From NCBI RefSeq assembly GCF_933775445.1, contig NC_065877.1, positions 6,200,001-6,264,000 of the forward strand: DNA of 64,000 nucleotides, read 5' to 3'. The notes beneath the pieces are model-generated. The model did not search any database. It was not told the DNA's origin and saw only the letters and a program-made list of their open reading frames with translations. The position numbers were made by a program, and so were the translations under genes. Shown here piece after piece: positions 56,966 to 64,000 of the stretch; position 1 is the stretch's first letter, and every line of letters starts with the position of its first letter. Source of the DNA: Argentina anserina (taxonomy: Eukaryota; Streptophyta; Magnoliopsida; Rosales; Rosaceae).

Positions 56966-59900
56966 TAGGCCTGGCCATCAAGCCCGAAACCCGTGAATCC
57001 GCCTGATACCCGCACGACTAAACACGCACGAAACCCATCTAATAACAAAATCGTGCTGCGCAAACCCGGACCAACTAAAACCCGTTAATTTTCGTACCTG
57101 CTGTGCTTTTTTGTGGAACCCGTTTAGAACTCATTAACCCACTTAAAATGAATTTCTCTTCATTTTCCAATCCGCAACCCGAAACATAGAAACAGTGCAA
57201 CACACCTCTTCAGTCTTCACTGATCTCTCTCTCCCCCTCTCTGTTTTTATGATTCTGCAACACACACCTCATACCGATCTCTCTCTCACCACTGTGTTGG
57301 AACAATGGTGGCTCGGAGCTTCTGAATACTATAGCAAAATTTGAGGTAATCTCTCATCTTCTTCCTTTTCCTCTTCTGCTTTGTCTTCTTCATTATGGGT
57401 AAATCTTTGTCTTCGATGGTGATCACTCTCGTCTCTCTTCCTCCCACCTTGCTCGAGGTTAATTCTTCTCACCTTTTTTTTACTAGGTTTCTCTTAATTT
57501 GATTCAATCACCATAGCTTTAATGTAACAAAATTGGAATTGTGAGAAATGGAACGACTTGGGTTTTGGGTAATTAAAGGGTTTATCACTAATGAATGTTT
57601 ACCAGTTGAAAAAATATATGAAGTAAAATTGTGTTTGTGTTGATTTTCTCTGTAATGGTGGGTAGATCTGAATGTGGGGTGTGGCATTGAAACAACAACC
57701 TAACTCTTCAGCAAATCCCTCTTAAGGTAAATCACATTCCTCTCTTTGTCTCTGTCCTTTGGTTTCTGATTATGAAATGAAATTTATGTTCTTTTGACAA
57801 TCATAGTAATAATAATAATCTTACTTCGTCAGTTACAGTTTCATTGATTCTTGGGAAACAATGTAATTGCATATGGGTGGTCAATGATCAGTTTGTGAGT
57901 TCAATGAAAATACCTAAAACATTTGCTATGTTATATAAAATAGATAAGAAACAATTACTAGATTTACATTGTGAACTGGAATCACTAGAGCACTAATAGA
58001 ATAAGTTACCACAACCTCTTGTAAATACACATGTGGACTGAACTTATATAAGATCAAAAATTGCTTCTCAAATTTCTTTGCAATTTATGTACAAAATCAA
58101 CATTAAGCTCCCTTCTTTATTCTGTGACCTGGCACTTCCTGCAGAACTTCAGATGGTGAAAACTTAGCCTGCTTATAGTTACTGATTGTAGATTACATGT
58201 CAACGGCATAGCCAAATAGAAAAGTGAATTGAAAAAAAAAAAAGATAAGCTCCCAAGTACAACATTATATCCATACATTACTGATAGTCATTGTTGTGGT
58301 ACAGTTACCAACCCTTAATCTAACACTAATGTATCAGTAAAACAATTTACTGAAACAGAGAAAACAAGGATGATTAAGTAAAATTTAAAGAGTGGGTCAA
58401 TGTTCCAGTAGTTCACTCTTGCAAAGTTAAGTTTCATGTACATAATTTTCATTACAATAGTTTATACAGATGCTTAGATTAAGTCTGTCAAATGTCAACT
58501 TCAGTCTTTTAGACCAGAAGTAAGCAAAGCCAAAAAGTACATTAAACAACTTCAAATCATCTTAGATTTGAGCCTTTGAAAGGGTTGGAGACAACTTCAA
58601 ACTAATGTCACCATAAGGGGCTTCTTGCTTAACATCAATAAGGTCATAGCTCTTCAAAACCTGAAAAGTATCAGGACTTATTACTTTTACTAATATAAAC
58701 AGATGACATAAATTTATGATAAAATACATACAAACACTCTTCATCACATATTTCAACAAAGAGCAAAAGTCTTGCTTGTTCACAAGCTATAAAATGAACA
58801 AATAATAAAACAATTTAACAACCGACTGCGCATCTAACAAGTTGTGTTGTTCTGAAAAAAAAAAAAAAGCATAACTCAATTTTCTGCTAAGGTGTAAACA
58901 GTTCTGGCAACTGGCTCTTATCATTTATCACAGAAATCAGAAAGGGAATTCAAACCAACAGTCTAGTAAATCTAGTAATTGATTCTAAGTTCTTTTGCTC
59001 CAACTATAATCTACCACCAGATGTTAACGATGTCCGACCAATTAAACTATACATTACTGAACATGCATACATATGGATTATTCATGCCCAACATGCATAC
59101 ATATGTTTGCTTTGCTTCTGCATGAAACTTGATTCCATGTTTATTATGTTTCTGCTTCTGAATATAATGATAGTTGTTTTAAATTTCAGTTTATTTTAGT
59201 TTATGTGTTTCAAATGAAGTAGAATTTCCTGATATAGTTAAGATAACTTGCCTGTTGAATTCTTAAAGGTTAAGGGAAGACCCATATACTTTTTAATAAC
59301 TTTATGTACTTTGGATTTGTAGATGAGTGTGAATGATGAGTCTCAGAATTTGTCCATGAATGAAGAAGTAGGAGTTAGTTTACCAAGCAGTAATGAGGTG
59401 CGAGGTATGGCAGCTAGGAAGAAGAGTGCGAGGACATCTGTGGTTTGGACAACGTTTGAGGATTTTGATGAGGGTCCCGATCGAGGGAGACGTGCCAAAT
59501 GCAAAAAGTGCGGAACTATACTCAAATGTGACTCAGGAACAGGTACGGGTAGCATGTTGCGTCACCAAAATAAATGTAGTACTAGTGATGTTGTCTCACC
59601 ACAGTCTTCCACACATTCTAATTCGTTTAGTATTGATAGATTCAGAGAGTTGGTGATTGAGACAATTGTGACATGATTTGCCATTCAGTTTTGTTGAGTA
59701 TGAGGGCATTAGAGATATGTTTCAATATATATCTCCTCAACTTACACTCCCTAGTAGAAACATTGTTAAGGCTTATGTCTTGAAGACGTATGATAGTGAA
59801 AAAGTGAAGCTTAAGAATTTGTTGCGTTCAGCTAAAGGAAGAATTAGTTTGACTGCTGATTTGTGGACCTCTGTAGTTACTGATGGGTATTTGACTATTA

Positions 59901-61998
59901 CTGCACACTTTGTGAATTCAGAATGGAGATTAGAAAAAATAATTATTAATTTTTGTCATATGCCTCTTTCTCACAATGGTGTTGCATTAGCTGATAAGGT
60001 ATTTACCTTGATTAGAGAGTGGGGAATTCAAGAGAAGTTGTTTTCAATTACCTTAGATAATGCAACAGCCAATGACTCTTTTGTTGAGAAGCTAAAGATG
60101 AGGTTGAATTTCATAGGCTTGAATTTAGTTGATGGCAATTTTTTTTCATGTCAGATGTTGTGCACACATCTTGAATTTGATAGTTCAAGATGGACTAAAA
60201 GAGATTCACCCATCTGTCACAAATATACGAGACGACATCAAGTATATAAAGGGTTCAGAAGTTAAAAAACAAAGGTTTCTACAATGTTTTCACAAGTTGG
60301 TTTGGGAGGAAACAGAAGGGGATTGAGACAAGATATGCCAACAAGGTGGAATTCAACCTATTTGATGCTTGATGGTGCTCTCTACTATCGTAGTGCATTG
60401 ATAAACTTGGCAGTAAGTGACAATTCTTTCAAGTGGTGTCCTTCAGATGAGGAGTGGGACAAGATTGAGAAGATAAATAAGTTTCTAGGGGAATTTTATG
60501 AAGTAACAGTGTTGTTTTCTGGAACAAAGTACCCTACATCAAACTTATTTTCGAAGGTGTTAGTTGTTCAGCACAGTATACAGGAAGTCATTGCCAGTGA
60601 AGATTCTTTTCTAAGCTGGATGGGAAAAGAGATGGATTTGAAGTTTTAGAAATATTGGTCATATTATAGCCTGATTTTGGGGATTACAGTGGTGATGGAT
60701 CCTCGGTTTAAGATGGAGTTTGTTGAATGGGCTTATGAAAAGCTCTATGGTCAAGAATCTTCACAATTGAAGGTTTTTACTGATACTCTATCTTCTTTGT
60801 TTGGTGCCTACAAATAAACCTCCACTCACTAAAGTTTTAGTTACCATATTCATGAGAGCTCGTCTCAAATACAAGGGAAGCCTTGTATACTTCAGGTAAC
60901 TAATTAATTTAATTATTTTGAGACTATTTTTGGTTAGTATGATTTTCTTAGAGTATTAAACGTCAAATTACTCTATTGCAGGAATTTGATGCCCGTTACA
61001 AGAGCGGTCATAATTCGAGTTTAAAGACTGAACTGAACAAGTATTTGGATGAAGTAAGACTCGATAATTTGGTAGACTTGGATGTACTTGCTTGGTGAAA
61101 GATGGAGCGACACCGATACCCAATCCTATCTCAGATGGCTCGTGATGTGTTGACTATTCATGTCTCCACTGTTGCATCTGAGTCGGCTTTTAGCATTGGT
61201 GGTCGAGTTCTAGATGAGTATCGGAGTTCTTTATTGCCTGAGACAATACAAGCTTTGTTATGTACTCGGGATTGGATTTTTGAGAAGAAGAAATATAAAT
61301 TAAAAATAATTTAGTTTGATTTCACTAGTTTGACTTTTATGTTATATTTATAATTTTTATTTATAATATTTTAGAAACGAAGATGGTTGAGGTGGACGAT
61401 TTTTCCGAGGACATATTGGGTTTGAGAATGCATGATCGAATAGAGGAAGAAGAGAGCTTCACTTGAGAGAAAACATGGCATTGATGTGAAATGCGGGGAT
61501 AAGACATATTAGTTTGCAGTTTATTTTCCATGTTCTCAATTAGTTTGTTGTTGCACTTATAAATATGCACTTGAATTGAAACAAGGTTAATTGCAATGTA
61601 TCTTACATATTTTTAATTAGTTTGATGTTGCACGTAAAAACAGGTACTTGAATTCAAACAAGTAGCACAATTATAATGTTATTTTGATTGTTTCTATGAG
61701 ACCATTAGGGATGAATCTTTACAAAATTGAGGACTCCAAAAAAAAATCATAAATAAAAATAATTTTATTCTCAAAGAGTCCAGTAGAATTGTAGAAAGGA
61801 AAAAAAATTAAAATAAATCAAATCATGTCGAATTTTTGGAAAACAAATTCGCGAGTTGACAAGTTCCAACGAGTAGCATAGAAACCCGTCGTGCTTAACC
61901 CGCTTAATCCGTTAATATAAACGGGTTTTTAGCGTGTCGGCCCGTTAAGAGCACGGCCCGCCAAAAACACGCACGAGCCCGCCCAATTGCCAGGCCTA
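56966..61998 (+). mobile_element. hAT DNA transposon, decayed
   Basis: The left end, TAGGCCTGGCCATCAAGCCCG, and the right end, GGGCGGGCTCGTG...TTGCCAGGCCTA read on opposite strands, are inverted repeats. The 8-bp duplication AGCTAACC is perfect (56958-56965 and 61999-62006), the hallmark of hAT. Just inside both ends lie CCCGTTAA / ACGGGTTT-type repeats. The transposase lies in the right half; the left half (56966-59322) has no gene and looks like leader, intron and decayed sequence. Confidence 0.92.
59323..61314 (+). pseudogene. hAT transposase (BED finger, RNase-H-like core, dimerisation domain), broken
   Basis: A BED zinc finger (VVWTTFEDF, CKKCGTIL, MLRHQNKC) lies at 59430-59575. The core follows in pieces: PFSFVEYEGIRDMF (59681 on), LTADLWTS, a part in another frame with CCAHILNLIVQDGL near 60150-60185, DMPTRWNSTYLMLDGAL (60332 on) and VVMDPRFKMEF (60690 on). 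The C-terminal dimerisation motif (YPILSQMARDVL, STVASESAFSIGGRVLD) is at 61117-61220. Breaks include shifts near 59670, 60130 and 60310, a TAG at 60647 in otherwise collinear sequence, and a TGA at 61096 where a Trp is expected. It cannot produce an active transposase as read. Confidence 0.9.
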
Positions 61999-62006
61999 AG
62001 CTAACC

Positions 62007-62330
62007 AGTAACCAGGTCGAATTGTTTGGTAACTCTAAACAATAAAGCCAGGTACTTTGCTTTTAGTAATAGAAAAAGACTGCAGAGGCGTCGTCAACTT
62101 AATGACTACACAGGAAAACATTGTTAAAAGATGGACTTAATTTAATGTTATATATTTTAATTGTTTTGCTTCCGTTCAATGATCATCCTTGTGTTATTTA
62201 ATTTTGAAATCTCCGAGTATAAATGAAGAGGATGGTACTGACAGAAGAAGGAAATTAAGGGGAAGAGGCCGGAAAGAGGAGATCGATATCCTCATCCTAG
62301 CTCTGTTTTGGAGTTTGAATATTTTGCTTT

Positions 62331-62333
<3 letters not shown>
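62007..62333. other. upstream region of the second NPF gene
   Basis: Presumed promoter of the gene starting at 62419. No clear TATA box was chosen. Confidence 0.4.

Positions 62334-62398
<65 letters not shown>
62334..62398 (+). repeat. (CT)n microsatellite in the NPF leader
   Basis: About 32 uninterrupted CT units ending 20 bp before the start codon. Pyrimidine repeats of this kind are common in plant 5' UTRs and promoters. Confidence 0.93.
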
Positions 62399-62400
<2 letters not shown>

Positions 62401-62418
62401 ATTTCATACTAAATAAAA

Positions 62419-64000
62419 ATGATCACTAAAGGAAGCACGCTGTTTCAGATGATGAAGTTCGGAGGTAAAGCCCTGTGTGTTAATTATTCGAGTATTTTCT
62501 GATAATCTAAATTTGTATCTCAAATGATATACGTAACTACGTACTTCTTCTTTATATTTATATTTTGATCTAGCTTTTTTGGATGAATTCTCGTCTGGGC
62601 CTATTAATGCAGTTCTGGTTTGGCCAAATTTACTCACCACATATCTCATGTCAATAATGGCGACATACCTAACTGGAGTCTGGGAGATCAGTATCACACA
62701 CGCAGCGATTATTGTCAATCTGTATTCCGGCCTGGTAGGAATAATGCCAGTGGGCTTGAAACTATTAGTGGATACGTTCATCGGTAGCTTCTGGGTGGTA
62801 TTGCTGTCAAGGTTTGCATTCGCCGCTGTAAGTTTCTGATACCATCATTTTAATATCAAGTCTTTCCTTAATCAAGTTTTAATGTTTTATCATCTAAATT
62901 TCAATAAATTTAATTCTAACATAATTTCCCACAGTATTTATTTAGCGTTATCCATAGTTTTAAAAAGCGCGCCTGAGGCGAGCCTCAAGGCGTAAAAGGC
63001 GCAATGTGTAGGCTAAAAGACCTTAGTCTTAATTGCCTAGGCGCCGAGGCGCAAAAGGAGCACACCAAGGCGCGAAGGCGCGTTTTGAAGCGCGAAAGGC
63101 AAAGGTCTCAAAAAAAATTAGTTCAAGATTTTTGTTTTGAATAGACAATTTTTTTATTTAAAAAACTATTTTTTTTTACGGGATTTTTTTTTAGGTTTTG
63201 AGATTGAGATTTTAGAAAGACTACATCTACCAAACCTATGTTGGTGTTAGAGATGATGTTGTTGGAGGTGTCGGTGTTGGAGGTGATGGTGATGATGTCA
63301 TTTTAATGATGATTTAAATGGTGATATTCTAATTGATGATGATGACGATTTTGAAGATTGAAGCTAGTCCAAATATTGTTCTTGTTTTTTTGTTTTTTTA
63401 CTTCAAGACTATTTAGTACTTTAATATATGAATTTATGTTATGCAAAGTGATTTGATTAATTGCATGGTTTTGATATTGTATTTGTTATGAATGAATAAC
63501 TATTTATCATGTCTATTTTGGTTACAAATTATGTTATATGTAGACTACATATAAGACTAATCAATGCACAAGTATATGAATTCATACATAAGGCTTACGC
63601 TTTTTGTCTCAAGGCTTACGTCTTGGTGAGGTTCTTCCGAAAACGCCTTACGCCTTAGCCTTTTAAAACATTAGTGTTATCCATACATCCGAACACGGTA
63701 CTCGATCTCAAGTCATTCATGTAATATTCTTCTAGTTGGTTTTAGTAATCAGTACCCCATATATAAAGTTATAAACAGCGATCACATAGCAGCCAACAAT
63801 GATCACAATCGTTCTTTCTATTACTGTAGGGTTTGGTCCTTTTGACGATGTCAACGCCACCGGTCCTTTCTCGTGCAACAGGGACTTGCAATTCATATGA
63901 TCCTGAGTGCATTGGCCGAGTTCAAAGAATTCTCTTTTACACAGGATTGCCTCTAATAGCTGTTGGAGTCGCCGGTCACTTATCCTCGTTAATGGAGTTC
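62419..64000 (+). CDS. NRT1/PTR family (NPF) transporter, 5' part, runs off the window
   Basis: Exon 1 is 62419-62464 (MITKGSTLFQMMKFG), exon 2 is 62574-62827 and exon 3 is 63830 to beyond the end. Borders are GT-AG and phases join, giving about 157 codons so far. The protein shows PNLLTTYLMSIMATYLTGVW, AAIIVNLYSGLVGIMPVGLK and LVDTFIGSFW, matching the NLITYLTG...NVNAWSG...ADSFLG region of NPF transporters. It then has GTCNSYDPECIG and the next membrane segments. The N-terminus is unusual: the GGWRAA and ExxE[R/K] signature of the first NPF helix, linked to proton coupling, is missing and only about 30 residues precede PNLLTTYL. A longer upstream exon could have been missed. It is the intact tandem relative of the pseudogene at 34177. 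Confidence 0.85.
62957..63675. mobile_element. Mutator-like non-autonomous element in NPF intron 2
   Basis: A perfect 10-bp direct repeat, GTTATCCATA, flanks it (62947-62956 and 63676-63685). Ends are GTTTTAAAAAGCGCGCC on the left and AGCCTTTTAAAACATTAGT on the right, imperfect inverted repeats. Both ends are rich in AAGGCG / CGCCTT motifs. The 719-bp interior has only a GATGATG-rich frame of no known function. Confidence 0.75.

Noticed and set aside
62189..62416. 75-codon frame running through the CT microsatellite
   Set aside because: More than half is a Leu-Ser repeat translated from the dinucleotide run. The NPF start just downstream explains the region better.

Overview
This window is plant nuclear DNA: spliced genes with GT-AG introns, AT-rich intergenic sequence, and densely nested plant transposons (CACTA, hAT, PIF/Harbinger, Mutator-like MITEs, Ty1/copia, Ty3/gypsy with a chromodomain, and a retroposon carrying a DUF4283 protein). 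Protein similarity suggests a eudicot, perhaps Rosaceae; that placement is from memory and weak. I found no tRNA, rRNA, CRISPR array or bacterial-style operon.

Layout. 1-49 is an exact copy of 13816-13864. 50-9422 is a CACTA transposon with two spliced genes on the minus strand that both read as intact: TNPD-like transposase (1139 aa) and TNPA-like protein (447 aa). Its right terminal repeat is broken and fused to a BTB/WD40-type gene that has lost its BTB end (9445-10614). An NDR1/HIN1-like (NHL) gene follows at 13089-13736 (minus). A 25-bp minisatellite lies at 15545-15806. 16625-21260 is a young gag-less copia element with a fragment of an ABCC transporter gene where gag should be. 24657-29759 is a 5.1-kb non-autonomous CACTA element. 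32040-33668 is a retroposon with a decayed DUF4283/CCHC gene and 15-bp target duplications.

34177-45327 is an NRT1/PTR (NPF) transporter pseudogene. It is interrupted by a PIF-type element in an intron, a solo LTR, and a 7.2-kb chromodomain gypsy element; the last two lie in coding sequence and have perfect 5-bp target duplications. 45451-46708 holds two fold-back MITEs. 46909-47961 is a retroposon-like insertion whose empty site survives in a neighbouring tandem repeat. 49333-56610 is an old, decayed copia element with 185-bp LTRs. 56966-61998 is a decayed hAT element. From 62419 to the window end is the 5' part of a second, so far open NPF gene, with a Mutator-like element in its second intron.

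How it fits together. The host genes are few: a truncated BTB/WD40 gene, NHL, a dead NPF copy and a living-looking NPF copy. Most of the rest is mobile DNA. Nearly every element was delimited from terminal motifs plus target-site duplications read directly from the sequence. The most unusual features are the duplication junction that coincides with a CACTA terminus, the copia element that carries host exon sequence in place of gag, and the copia element with matching splice-acceptor-like contexts in front of both gag and pol. I found no convincing wholly new system.
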